From positions 105,265 through 169,264 of the forward strand of contig CAKTDV010000004.1 in NCBI GenBank assembly GCA_934546745.1: a stretch of 64,000 nt of DNA, read 5' to 3'. A program made the position numbers and the translations under genes. The notes below the pieces were generated by a model. That model made no database searches and had not been told where the DNA came from. It saw only the letters and a program-made list of their open reading frames with translations. Origin of the DNA: an uncultured Desulfovibrio sp. Lineage in GTDB: Bacteria > Desulfobacterota > Desulfovibrionia > Desulfovibrionales > Desulfovibrionaceae. Shown here in pieces: positions 24,465-33,142 of the stretch (positions are counted from its first letter, which is position 1; each line of letters begins with the position of its first letter).

Positions 24465-25004
24465 CTACGGGAGAGGTCCGCCGGCTTTTTTCTCCGCGGG
24501 ATCTTCCGGCCAGGCGGCCGCAAAGGTCATTTCCGCGCCGTCAGCACCGTATTTCTTCCGTTTGCCTGAAAGCTCCTCAAGGGCGATTTTCCAGATGGCC
24601 GTGCGGGAAAGGCTTCGCTCCACGGCTTCCTCGAAATTACCCATGTTCTCTCCGGCATAACGCAGGCAGAGCAGACGCAGCGCGTGGATCTTTTCTTCCG
24701 GATCCACCACCTCCCGCGCGGTACCCTGAACGACCGCCGAGGAAAATTCCATGGTGAAATGCTGGGCAACTGGTCTGGCCTCGCTGACGGCGACAAGGCA
24801 GACCTGGGGCCGGTGTTTCAGGCAGCGCGTTTTGCGGCCGGCCTTGGCGGCATGAAAATAGACATGGTCGCCTTCCCTGACGATGCTGACAGGGACGGCA
24901 TAGGGGTTACCTTCGGGATCCAGCATGGCAAGCGTGACCCAGAGGCTTCCATCCAAAACCATACGGGCGAAATCCGCAGGCATTTCACGATCTTTTCGGC
25001 GCAT
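24465..25004 (-). CDS. Pyridoxamine-5'-phosphate-oxidase-like flavin-binding protein
   Basis: 179-aa split-barrel FMN-binding protein of the PNPOx/NimA-like class. LWVTLAMLDPEGNPYAVPVS is the entry strand pair, VYFHAAKAGRKTRCLKHRPQ the FMN phosphate contact, and VCLVAVSEA followed by FSSAVVQGTARE completes the barrel. Proteins of this class reduce flavins or nitro compounds or bind haem; nothing here tells which. The tail beyond residue 165 is low-complexity. Confidence 0.8.
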   Translation of the reverse strand: MRRKDREMPADFARMVLDGSLWVTLAMLDPEGNPYAVPVSIVREGDHVYFHAAKAGRKTRCLKHRPQVCLVAVSEARPVAQHFTMEFSSAVVQGTAREVVDPEEKIHALRLLCLRYAGENMGNFEEAVERSLSRTAIWKIALEELSGKRKKYGADGAEMTFAAAWPEDPAEKKAGGPLP

Positions 25005-25102
25005 TTCGTTATCCTGGAGGAGTTAGGCCGCTCCGCGACAGGCGCGTAAAACGCCGCGCAAGAGAGCTTTGCTTTTGAAAAGAATAAACTTAAAAAATAT
25101 GG

Positions 25103-25780
25103 TTATGGCAGGGTCACGCTCTCGCCTGGCCTGAGCTGGACACAGCGGCATTGCGGCGCGCGCGCGGCAAGCTCCCGCACAAAATCGCCGGTATCCTGCG
25201 CCAGCACGGGAAAGGTTCCCCAGTGCATGGGGATCACAGACTTACAGCCCAGCAGACGGCAGGCCTCAGCCGCCTGCGCGGCATCCATGGTGAAAACGCC
25301 GCCCACGGGCAACAGCGCCATATCGAGAGGATAAAGGCGGCCCCAGAGTTCCATGCCGCTGAAAAGGCAGGTGTCACCCGCATGGTAGATATGACGGCCG
25401 TCCCGCGTACGGATAATATAGCCCGCTGGCGCGCCGGAATCGCTGGAATGATGGGCCTGCGTCATGGTAGCCGTGAAACCCGCAGCCTCAATGCTGCCGC
25501 CCATATTGAAACCAATGCCGTTGAGAAGCTGCGCGGCGGGAACGCCCAGCCCCTGCGCCGTGCCGACGATTGCGCCCAGCATGGCGCCGGTACGCGCGCA
25601 GATGGCGGCGGCATTCCCTACATGATCCGCATGATCGTGCGTAATCAGCACCACATCGGCCGGGCCGCACGTTTCCGCCGTCACTGTCGAGGCAGACGTG
25701 AAGAACGGATCAATAAAAAGATGCTTGCCACCGCAGGAAATTCTGAACGCCGAGTGACCGAACCAGGTAATTTCCGTCAT
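25103..25780 (-). CDS. Metallo-beta-lactamase-fold hydrolase (UPF0173 type)
   Basis: 225-aa metal-dependent hydrolase of the UlaG/UPF0173 group. Start MTEITWFGHSAFRI at 25780 (ATG 25795 is in frame too). Metal ligands: FIDPFF, then THDHADHVGN (the HxHxDH motif), THHSSD-like AHHSSDSG, HAGDTCLFSGMELWG, and a C-terminal MHWGTFP. Cytoplasmic. Physiological substrate unknown. Confidence 0.87.
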   Translation of the reverse strand: MTEITWFGHSAFRISCGGKHLFIDPFFTSASTVTAETCGPADVVLITHDHADHVGNAAAICARTGAMLGAIVGTAQGLGVPAAQLLNGIGFNMGGSIEAAGFTATMTQAHHSSDSGAPAGYIIRTRDGRHIYHAGDTCLFSGMELWGRLYPLDMALLPVGGVFTMDAAQAAEACRLLGCKSVIPMHWGTFPVLAQDTGDFVRELAARAPQCRCVQLRPGESVTLP

Positions 25781-25850
25781 GAGTCCATCCATCATACGCT
25801 ATTGTTGTTGACGCCGGACGGCGTGCGCCGCAAAACACCGCGACCAAGAC

Positions 25851-25879
25851 TTGACAGCGCCCGGATGAGAGGCTATCTC
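25851..25879 (+). promoter_or_regulatory. Sigma-70 promoter of tRNA-Arg
   Basis: TTGACA at 25851-25856, 17-bp spacer, TATCTC at 25874-25879, 12 bp before the tRNA. Confidence 0.7.
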
Positions 25880-25891
25880 TAAGCCGCGTGC

Positions 25892-25968
<77 letters not shown>

Positions 25969-26181
25969 CACCTCATCAAGCCCTCTCAAGGGCTTTTTCT
26001 TTTTTTTGCGGACACAAGGGCCATATCAGGAAAAGAGGGGTGGCTCAACAGTTTTTACATCTAGAATATCTTCATAAATTTTCAAAACAAAAAAACACAG
26101 CTGACCTCATGACAGCCAATCCCGCGCAAGCCGGGCGTGGTGTTTCCGCGGTTTCTCTGCCGGAAAAAAGGATTCTTCCCT

Positions 26182-27357
26182 ATGGATCTCAAAAAAATTC
26201 TGCTGGTATCGCTGGGGCATCTTTCCTGCGACATCAACGGAGGCGCGCTGCCCGCCCTGCTTATCTATCTGGCAGCCGCCCACAACTTCAACTATCAGAC
26301 CTGCGGCACGCTGGCCTTTGCCTATGCGGTCATGTCATCCGTCATCCAGCCCCTCTTTGGCCTTGCGGCCGACCGGCTCTCAAGGAGCTGGTTCATACCG
26401 CTGGGCGTACTGCTGGCCGGCTTCGGTCTGGGCGCGACCGGCTTCTTTGACGGCTACTGGGCCATTTTCATGGCGCTCATGATCTGCGGCGTCGGAGGAG
26501 CCGTCTTTCACCCCGAGGGCGCGCGCTACGCCAATCTTGTTTCCGGTGCGCACAAGGGCGTCGGTCTGAGCGTCTTCTCCGTGGGCGGCAACAGCGGTTT
26601 CGTCATCGGCCCTCTTATCGTCCTTGTCGCTGTGGGCGGCGTTCCCCTGACGGATACCCTGACCATCGGCGGCTTCGGCCTGCGCGGCACGGCCGTCTTT
26701 GCCCTTATAGCCCTGTGCATGGCGTCACTGCTCTGGTGGAACATATCGCGCTGGAACCTCGCGCCGTCCGCTCCCGGCAACGCGCCGCGCCCTGAGAAGC
26801 AGCGCAACGACTGGCCCGCCTTTGGCATTCTTTCAGGCACCATCATCGCCCGTTCCGTGCTGTTCTTCAGTTTCAACACCTATCTTCCCCTGTACTGGAA
26901 AAACGTCTTTCACCAGTCTCCCCAGATCGGCAACGCCATGCTGGCCTTCTTCTGTATCTTCGGCGTCATCAGCAATCTGATCGGCGGCATGGCGGGGGAT
27001 CGCTGGGGATTCAGGCGCACCATCCGTTGCGCGGGTTTCTTTACCCTGCCGTTCATGGCGATCTTTCCTTTTGTCCAGAATCCCTTCCTGGCCGCCGCAC
27101 TGCTGATTCCCATCGCCGTGGGTCTGTATGCGCCCTTCAGCTCCATGGTTGTTCTCGGCCAACGCTACCTGGCCAGAAACATAGGCTTCGCCTCCGGCAT
27201 CACCCTCGGCGTGGCCGTCAGTATCGGCGGCATGGCGACACCCGCCATAGGCTGGGTAGCCGACAACTACGGCGGCCTGCCCGCCGCCATGCACTGCATC
27301 ACCGTCGTGACGCTTCTCGGCGCGCTCTCCACGCTTTTTCTCAGAAAGGATGCCTGA
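26182..27357 (+). CDS. MFS exporter, fosmidomycin-resistance (Fsr) type
   Basis: 391-aa twelve-helix major facilitator. It begins MDLKKILLVSLGHLSCDING, where the GHLSxDxxxGALPALL pattern is typical of the Fsr family, and continues with FGLAADRLSRSWFIPLGVLL (the motif-A loop) and GGAVFHPEGARYA, a strong Fsr signature. The second half repeats the fold (IGGMAGDRWGFRRTIRCAGF). I place the start at 26182. Natural substrate unknown. The 213 bp between tRNA-Arg and this gene contain no other gene. Confidence 0.85.
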   Translation: MDLKKILLVSLGHLSCDINGGALPALLIYLAAAHNFNYQTCGTLAFAYAVMSSVIQPLFGLAADRLSRSWFIPLGVLLAGFGLGATGFFDGYWAIFMALMICGVGGAVFHPEGARYANLVSGAHKGVGLSVFSVGGNSGFVIGPLIVLVAVGGVPLTDTLTIGGFGLRGTAVFALIALCMASLLWWNISRWNLAPSAPGNAPRPEKQRNDWPAFGILSGTIIARSVLFFSFNTYLPLYWKNVFHQSPQIGNAMLAFFCIFGVISNLIGGMAGDRWGFRRTIRCAGFFTLPFMAIFPFVQNPFLAAALLIPIAVGLYAPFSSMVVLGQRYLARNIGFASGITLGVAVSIGGMATPAIGWVADNYGGLPAAMHCITVVTLLGALSTLFLRKDA

Positions 27358-27385
27358 GAAGCCCCGCATTACAGATATCTCCGGC

Positions 27386-28795
27386 TTACCGGCCTTCGCT
27401 GTCATGCTCTTCCAGGCTGCTATCCGCCTTATAGCCACTGACAGGCTTACTTCCATTCATATAGGCGCGGTACTCCGCCACGGCGGCGGCAAATTCCTTT
27501 GCCCGCCCGCGGGAGACGCCCGGCGCGCGGGGATTGATCGCCTTGGTGGGATCGACGAACTTTCCGTTCTGTTTGATGCGGAAATCCAGATGCGGACCTG
27601 TGGAAAGGCCGGTGCTGCCTACGTAGCCGATAACCTGCCCCTGCCGCACGCTGACACCGCTACGGATGCCGCGGGCATAGCCGGACAGATGGTTGTACAT
27701 GGATTCCAGATTCTTATGGTGGCGAATGACAATCTGATTGCCGAAGCCTCCGGCACGCCCGGCCCTGACGACGGCGCCGCTGCCCACGGCCATGACCGGC
27801 GTACCCGTAGGCGCGCCATAATCGACAGCCAGATGAGGGCGGCTGTAGCCCAGAATGGGATGTTTGCGGCTGTGGGAAAACCGGGAAGTGACCCGGGTAA
27901 TGGGCAGCGGCGCCTGGAGGAGGGTTTTACGGAGGCTTTCACCGGAGGCATTGTAGAAATGCCCTTCGCGATCGCTGCCGTCCCGAAAAAGAAAGGCTTC
28001 AAACGTTTTTCCCCTGTTGGTGAAAGTCGCGGCCAGCACCTTGCCGTATCCCCTGTACGCGCCCTCACGGTACAGCTTTTCCACCAGGACGCGAAAACCG
28101 TCGCCCTCCTGCAGATCACGGATAAAATTTATTTCCGCGGCGAAAAGATTGGCAATTCTCAGGGCCAGCTGCGGTCCTTCCCCCATGTCGGCCACAGCGC
28201 TGAAGAGATCGCTGGCAATGACGCCTTCCACAAGAACAAGGCGCGTCTCATAGGGGATGGTTTCCAGACGGGCAACGGGATCATCCATCCCCTCCACAAC
28301 CAGACGCCGCCGATCGTCGATTTCATACTCAAAACGTTTTACGCGTCCCGTCACGGCGTCAGTCACCACAGCATACGGCTGCCCAGCCCGAAACTTCCTG
28401 AGAGAAAAGACCTGCCGCGCCGCGCGCAGATAATGTTGCGACTCTCCGGTACCGACGCTGCCCAGCAGCCCACCGACGGTATCCCCCCGTTCCACTGTTC
28501 CCTTGTGCACGGAATCGCCTTCCGGTGTCGCCGCCGCTTCCGCGGCGGATCCGTCCTCCGGCGATTTCCGCGCTTCACCGACGAAGCCGTGCGGATCACG
28601 CGCGGCTTTTCCAGCTTCATCATCAGGAGTGTCTTCGCACAGCGCCTCTTCCGGATGTTTCACCGGGGTCCCAGCCTTTCCGGAAAATATTTCAAGCGCG
28701 GGAGAGAGCGCCACACCGGGATCGCGTCCGTTTTTTTCCATCCAGACGGCAGTCAGTGCCGCGACAAGCAACAAAAGAAAGAACAATTTTTTCAT
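27386..28795 (-). CDS. M23-family peptidoglycan endopeptidase
   Basis: 469-aa envelope protein. N-terminal signal or anchor helix (KKLFFLLLLVAALTAVWM), an acidic linker, a LysM/OapA-like region (GTVERGDTVGGLLGSVGTGE), then a C-terminal LytM/M23 domain with PHLAVDYGAPTGTPVMAVGS (the HxxxD zinc motif), NHLSGYARGIRSG and TGPHLDFRIKQNGKFVDP (HxH-like). All zinc ligands are present, so probably an active crosslink hydrolase. Divergent from the dnaN block. Confidence 0.9.
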   Translation of the reverse strand: MKKLFFLLLLVAALTAVWMEKNGRDPGVALSPALEIFSGKAGTPVKHPEEALCEDTPDDEAGKAARDPHGFVGEARKSPEDGSAAEAAATPEGDSVHKGTVERGDTVGGLLGSVGTGESQHYLRAARQVFSLRKFRAGQPYAVVTDAVTGRVKRFEYEIDDRRRLVVEGMDDPVARLETIPYETRLVLVEGVIASDLFSAVADMGEGPQLALRIANLFAAEINFIRDLQEGDGFRVLVEKLYREGAYRGYGKVLAATFTNRGKTFEAFLFRDGSDREGHFYNASGESLRKTLLQAPLPITRVTSRFSHSRKHPILGYSRPHLAVDYGAPTGTPVMAVGSGAVVRAGRAGGFGNQIVIRHHKNLESMYNHLSGYARGIRSGVSVRQGQVIGYVGSTGLSTGPHLDFRIKQNGKFVDPTKAINPRAPGVSRGRAKEFAAAVAEYRAYMNGSKPVSGYKADSSLEEHDSEGR

Positions 28796-28911
28796 GGAAC
28801 GTCAAAAAGACCTCGCGGCTCCCTCATGCTGTTTTCCCCAGACTCCTTTTTCTTTCTTATCCCGATGGACCGTCCTTTGTCCAGAAGCTCGGAAACCGGG
28901 CGCTTCCAGAC

Positions 28912-28940
28912 TTGTTTACCCAAGCATTTTAGGCTATAAA
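28912..28940 (+). promoter_or_regulatory. Candidate promoter reading toward dnaN
   Basis: TTGTTT at 28912-28917, 17-bp spacer, TATAAA at 28935-28940. It precedes the dnaA-like remnant by 43 bp and could drive the dnaN operon. Confidence 0.4.
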
Positions 28941-28982
28941 AATCCTTTACGTACTCGTACATCCGTGGCGAATCTGAAAACC

Positions 28983-29405
28983 ATGCTGAAAGATGCCCTG
29001 CGCCATAGTCCGCGGCTGCTTGCCGAATCTGACGAACCTCCGGCCTGGCTGGACGGCATCGCCGTTGATGGGCGAGGTGACGCCAGACGCGTGGCGTTTC
29101 CCCATGTCTGCTCCGACGCCTGTGTCACCCCCCATCGCGACGCCTTTGCACGGGCTGCGCCGTATGCTCCTCCCCCTTCCCGAGGCGACGATCCGCCCTC
29201 CGTCCTTTCTGGACGGTGTCTGTCACCGGGATCACGATCCCCTTTCCGGAACCGGATGCTATGCTCATCCATCCCCTTAAAAAAATTGAAAAAATTTGTG
29301 TTAATGACAAAACAGCCCATCAGGTTGCCGCAAGGGTGGCGGCAAAGGCTGAAAAGTGACGCCCTCCTCGGGACAAGCGGGTGTCCCGTAGGAAACGTTC
29401 CTTGA
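28983..29405 (+). pseudogene. Possible remnant of a dnaA gene ahead of dnaN
   Basis: A 140-codon frame starting MLKDALRHSPRLLAESDEPP. The first 50 or so residues (then WLDGIAVDGRGDARRVAFPH) look like domain I of DnaA: a leading helix, W..I/L, then a strand ending in FPH. After about 29,110 the frame loses coding character, and protein-like stretches appear in the other two frames (for example IHPLKKIEKICVNDKTAHQV near 29,265-29,325). No Walker A or AAA+ domain is present. Desulfovibrio genomes have dnaA directly before dnaN, so this is where a decayed copy would sit. It could instead be a short unrelated gene. Confidence 0.4.
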
Positions 29406-29503
29406 TGGTTTCCGGAAATGTCGATGAAATATACAATAAAAAAAGCATGTTACAGCAGATGGGAACATACTTTCAGCCATCAATAACAATAAGGGAAAAA
29501 TAT

Positions 29504-30658
29504 ATGAAATTTGCGGTACACAAAGAGCATATCATCGAGGGCCTGCAAAAGGCGGCGGCCATCATTCCCAGCAAGGCGGGCGCGGCCTATCTCCGTTCCA
29601 TCTGGCTCAAGGCGGAAGAAGGTCGTCTGGCTGTCATGAGCACCGATGCCAACATCGAGTTTACAGGGCGCTATCAGGCCGAAATCAGCGAAGGAGGGCT
29701 GATCGGCGTCCAAGGGCGCGCCTTTGTGGATCTGGTGCGGCAATTGCCTTCCGGGGTTATGCAGTTTTCGCTGGAAGAAAATTCAGGAAACCTTCTTTTG
29801 GAACAGGGGCGCCGTTCTTACAAGCTGCCTGTGAGTGGCGCCGAATGGTTTCAGAACTTTTCCGAATTTCCCACGGAAAACGCCGTCACCTGGTCCGGCG
29901 ATTTTCTTCAGGAACTTTTGGATCGCGTGGTTTTCTGCATCAGCGACGACGATACGATGGACGCCATTGCCTGCCTGTATCTGAAACCGGCGGAGGAGGG
30001 ACGCATCGATGTCTGCGGCCTGAACGGACATCAATTCGCCCTGATCTCCTTTGTGCATGACGAACTGGCCGCGCGTCTGCCGCGGGAAGGGGTGCTTATC
30101 CAGAAGAAATATCTTCAGGATTTGAAAAAATGGCTTGGCGTGGATGAGATTGAGCTGAACCTTACCGATAAGCGCCTGTACATGCGCACCGTCAACGGCG
30201 ATGAAAGCCTGAGCCTGCCGCGCGCGGCGCACGACTACCCCGACTATAACGTCTTTCTCAGCAAGCTGAACGGCGAGGACGTGAGCACGCTGCTGCTGGA
30301 TCGCAAGGAAGCCCTGGAAGCGTTGGGCCGTATCCAGATTTTCAATACGGAAAGCGACCGCTGCGCCTATCTTGATCTTGGTGATGCCGAAGCCCGCATC
30401 ACCGCCCAGGGACAGGACGTTGGATCCGCCTGCGAAAATCTGGAAGTGAGCTTTCAGGGAAATGTACGCCGCATCGCCTTTCCGACGCGCGCCCTGATGG
30501 ATGTGCTTGCGCATTTCTCTTCCGCACAGGTGACCATGACCATGACCGGCGCGGAAGGCCCCTGCGGGATCCGTGGCACGGAGGATCCCGACTATACCGT
30601 CATCATCATGCCCATGAAGATTTCCGAAACGACCTACTATAGCGAGGAAGACGTCTAA
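29504..30658 (+). CDS. dnaN: DNA polymerase III beta subunit (sliding clamp)
   Basis: 384-aa clamp protein. The start at 29504 (MKFAVHKEHIIEGLQKAAAI) follows AAGGG; the frame is open upstream without coding character. Three clamp domains are recognisable: SKAGAAYLRSIWLKAEEGRL with LAVMSTDANIEFTG; GRRSYKLPVSGAEWFQNFSE in the middle; and a C-terminal FPTRALMDVLAHFSSAQVTM ending TVIIMPMKISE. The stop overlaps the gyrB start by one base (TAATG). Confidence 0.96.
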   Translation: MKFAVHKEHIIEGLQKAAAIIPSKAGAAYLRSIWLKAEEGRLAVMSTDANIEFTGRYQAEISEGGLIGVQGRAFVDLVRQLPSGVMQFSLEENSGNLLLEQGRRSYKLPVSGAEWFQNFSEFPTENAVTWSGDFLQELLDRVVFCISDDDTMDAIACLYLKPAEEGRIDVCGLNGHQFALISFVHDELAARLPREGVLIQKKYLQDLKKWLGVDEIELNLTDKRLYMRTVNGDESLSLPRAAHDYPDYNVFLSKLNGEDVSTLLLDRKEALEALGRIQIFNTESDRCAYLDLGDAEARITAQGQDVGSACENLEVSFQGNVRRIAFPTRALMDVLAHFSSAQVTMTMTGAEGPCGIRGTEDPDYTVIIMPMKISETTYYSEEDV

Positions 30659-33057
30659 TGGTCCCTGAAAACAGCGGAAGCTATACCGCCTCGTCGATCA
30701 CCATTCTGGAAGGCCTTGCGGCGGTACGCAAGCGTCCGGCCATGTATATCGGCTCCACGGACGCGCGCGGCCTCCACCATCTGGTGTACGAGGTGGTGGA
30801 CAATTCCATCGACGAAGCCATGGCGGGCTTCTGCTCGCAGATCACCGTCACCCTGCATGCCGACAACAGCGTGACGGTGCGCGATGACGGGCGCGGTATT
30901 CCGGTGGACATCCACCCCAGGGAAGGGGTGCCCGCGGTTCAGGTCGTTATGACAAAACTCCATGCGGGCGGTAAATTCGACAATACCAGCTACAAGGTGT
31001 CCGGCGGCCTGCACGGTGTGGGGGTCTCCTGCGTCAACGCGCTTTCCGAGGAGCTCACGGTGACGGTACGCCGCGACGGCAGGCGTTACCGCCAGCACTA
31101 TGCGCGCGGCGTACCTCAGGATGAACTGACGGTGATCGGAGAAGCCGAAGGGCACGGCACGACCATCACCTTCAAGCCCGACGAGGAAATTTTCGAGGTA
31201 CTGGAATTTTCCTACGACACCTTGCGCAAGCGTTTTGAGGAACTGGCCTATCTGAACAAGGGCTTGAGCATTCAGTGCATCGACGAGCGCACCGGCGAAA
31301 AACACCTCTTTCACGCCGAGGGCGGTATCCGTCAGTTCGTGAACGATTTGAACGACGGCGATCCCGGCATCCATCCCATTATCGACGGCGAAAGCGTCGT
31401 GGACAACGTCACCGTTGAGTTCGCCCTGCAATACAACGCCGGTTACAAGGAAAATATCCATACCTTTGCCAACAACATACGCACGGCGGAAGGCGGCACG
31501 CATCTTGTGGGGTTCCGCACGGCGCTGACGCGCGCCATCAACGGCTACGTCAAGAATCAGGCCGATCTTGTCAAGAAGCTGAAAGGAACGGCCCTGTCCG
31601 GCGACGACGTGCGCGAAGGACTGACGGCGGTGATCAGCGTCAAGTTGCCGCAGCCGCAGTTTGAGGGGCAGACCAAGACAAAGCTGGGCAACAGCGAGGT
31701 GGCGGGTATCGTCGCCGGAGCTGTCTACGACAGGCTGACAAATTATTTTGAGGAAAATCCCAGGGACATCCGCCTGATTGTCGAGAAAGCTCTGGATGCC
31801 GCCCGCGCCCGCGACGCGGCCCGTCGCGCCAAGGAACTGGTACGGCGCAAGGGGGCGCTCACGGACAATGCCCTGCCGGGCAAACTGGCCGACTGCCAGA
31901 GCAAGGATCCCGCGGAATCCGAACTCTTCATTGTGGAAGGCGATTCCGCGGGCGGCTCCGCCAAGCAGGGACGCAATCCGAAAAATCAGGCTATTCTGCC
32001 TTTGCGTGGCAAGATCCTCAATACCGAGCGCACCCGTTTTGACAGAATGCTGGCGAACAAGGAAGTCAAGAACCTGATCACGGCCATGGGAGCGGGTATC
32101 GGTGAGGAAGACACGGATCTTGAAAAACTGCGCTACCACAAAATCGTCATCATGACCGACGCCGATGTGGATGGTGCGCACATACGGACACTGCTCCTGA
32201 CCTTCTTTTTCCGGCAGTATCAGGAAATGGTGGAACGCGGTTTTGTCTATATCGCCCAGCCGCCCCTGTACCGGGTGCACAATGCCCGGTTTGAGAAGTT
32301 TATCAAGGATGATGCCGGGCTGAATGACTTTCTGCTCAGACGCATCAGCGAAGACGTGAGCATCGAAGCCGTCAACGGCCGCTCCTATGATGGCGAGGAG
32401 CTGTTGCGGCTTATGGCGACTATAGGAAAACTCGACGCCCGTGTCCGGGATGCCGAGACGACCGGTATGCCCAGGACGCTTTTTCTGGCGCTGGCGACCT
32501 ACGGACAGGCCGTGACGGGGAGTCTGTTCGAGGAGGAAGACCAGGCTCTGGGAAGCTGGATTGCCGGACATGGCTACAGCATGCGTCTGGAGCGGGAAGA
32601 GGCTGAGGACGGAGATACGCGGCTCTTTGTCACGTTTGAAAACGAAGGCAGTCACCATACCCGGCGCGGCATGGAGTTTTTCGCGTCCAAACTGTACCGT
32701 CAGGCATGGCGGCTTTTTGAGGATATACGCGCGGAGTGCGGCGGCCTCTCCTTTACGCTGCGGCGCAAGGACGGTAGCCGGCAGGGGCTGGAAGACGTGT
32801 TCGCCCTTTTGCAGGCCACGCTGGAGGAAGCCCGCAGAGGGATCAATATTCAGCGTTACAAGGGCCTTGGTGAAATGAATCCAGAGCAGCTCTGGACAAC
32901 GACCATGAATCCCGAAAACCGTGTTCTTCTCCAGGTTTCCGTGGAGGATGCCAGCGAGGCGTCCGAAGCCTTTGAGGAGCTGATGGGTGATCGCGTGGAG
33001 CCGCGTCGCGCGTTCATTGAGCGGAACGCGCTGAGCGTACAGGATCTGGATATTTAG
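30658..33057 (+). CDS. gyrB: DNA gyrase subunit B
   Basis: 799-aa ATPase subunit of gyrase. GHKL ATP site: VDNSIDEAMAGFC, VRDDGRGIPVDIHP and SGGLHGVGVSCVNALS. TOPRIM domain: LFIVEGDSAGGSAKQGRNPK and IMTDADVDGAHIRTLLL. C-terminal GyrA-contact RYKGLGEMNPEQLWTTTMNP. Full length and typical of proteobacterial GyrB. Translationally coupled to dnaN. Confidence 0.98.
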   Translation: MVPENSGSYTASSITILEGLAAVRKRPAMYIGSTDARGLHHLVYEVVDNSIDEAMAGFCSQITVTLHADNSVTVRDDGRGIPVDIHPREGVPAVQVVMTKLHAGGKFDNTSYKVSGGLHGVGVSCVNALSEELTVTVRRDGRRYRQHYARGVPQDELTVIGEAEGHGTTITFKPDEEIFEVLEFSYDTLRKRFEELAYLNKGLSIQCIDERTGEKHLFHAEGGIRQFVNDLNDGDPGIHPIIDGESVVDNVTVEFALQYNAGYKENIHTFANNIRTAEGGTHLVGFRTALTRAINGYVKNQADLVKKLKGTALSGDDVREGLTAVISVKLPQPQFEGQTKTKLGNSEVAGIVAGAVYDRLTNYFEENPRDIRLIVEKALDAARARDAARRAKELVRRKGALTDNALPGKLADCQSKDPAESELFIVEGDSAGGSAKQGRNPKNQAILPLRGKILNTERTRFDRMLANKEVKNLITAMGAGIGEEDTDLEKLRYHKIVIMTDADVDGAHIRTLLLTFFFRQYQEMVERGFVYIAQPPLYRVHNARFEKFIKDDAGLNDFLLRRISEDVSIEAVNGRSYDGEELLRLMATIGKLDARVRDAETTGMPRTLFLALATYGQAVTGSLFEEEDQALGSWIAGHGYSMRLEREEAEDGDTRLFVTFENEGSHHTRRGMEFFASKLYRQAWRLFEDIRAECGGLSFTLRRKDGSRQGLEDVFALLQATLEEARRGINIQRYKGLGEMNPEQLWTTTMNPENRVLLQVSVEDASEASEAFEELMGDRVEPRRAFIERNALSVQDLDI

Positions 33058-33142
33058 GAAAGGCGTTCTTGACGGGCACGGCAACGCCGGTGAAAGCCTT
33101 TTTCACACCCTTTCCCTTTTTTCTTACACATACAGAGGCCCT

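Noticed and set aside
24297..24660. Plus-strand frames of 80-90 codons between the methyltransferase and the PNPOx-like gene
   Set aside because: They run across a hairpin and the complement of the PNPOx-like gene, and have no RBS.
30655..33084. 809-codon minus-strand frame opposite gyrB
   Set aside because: Shadow of gyrB; the plus strand has all GyrB motifs.
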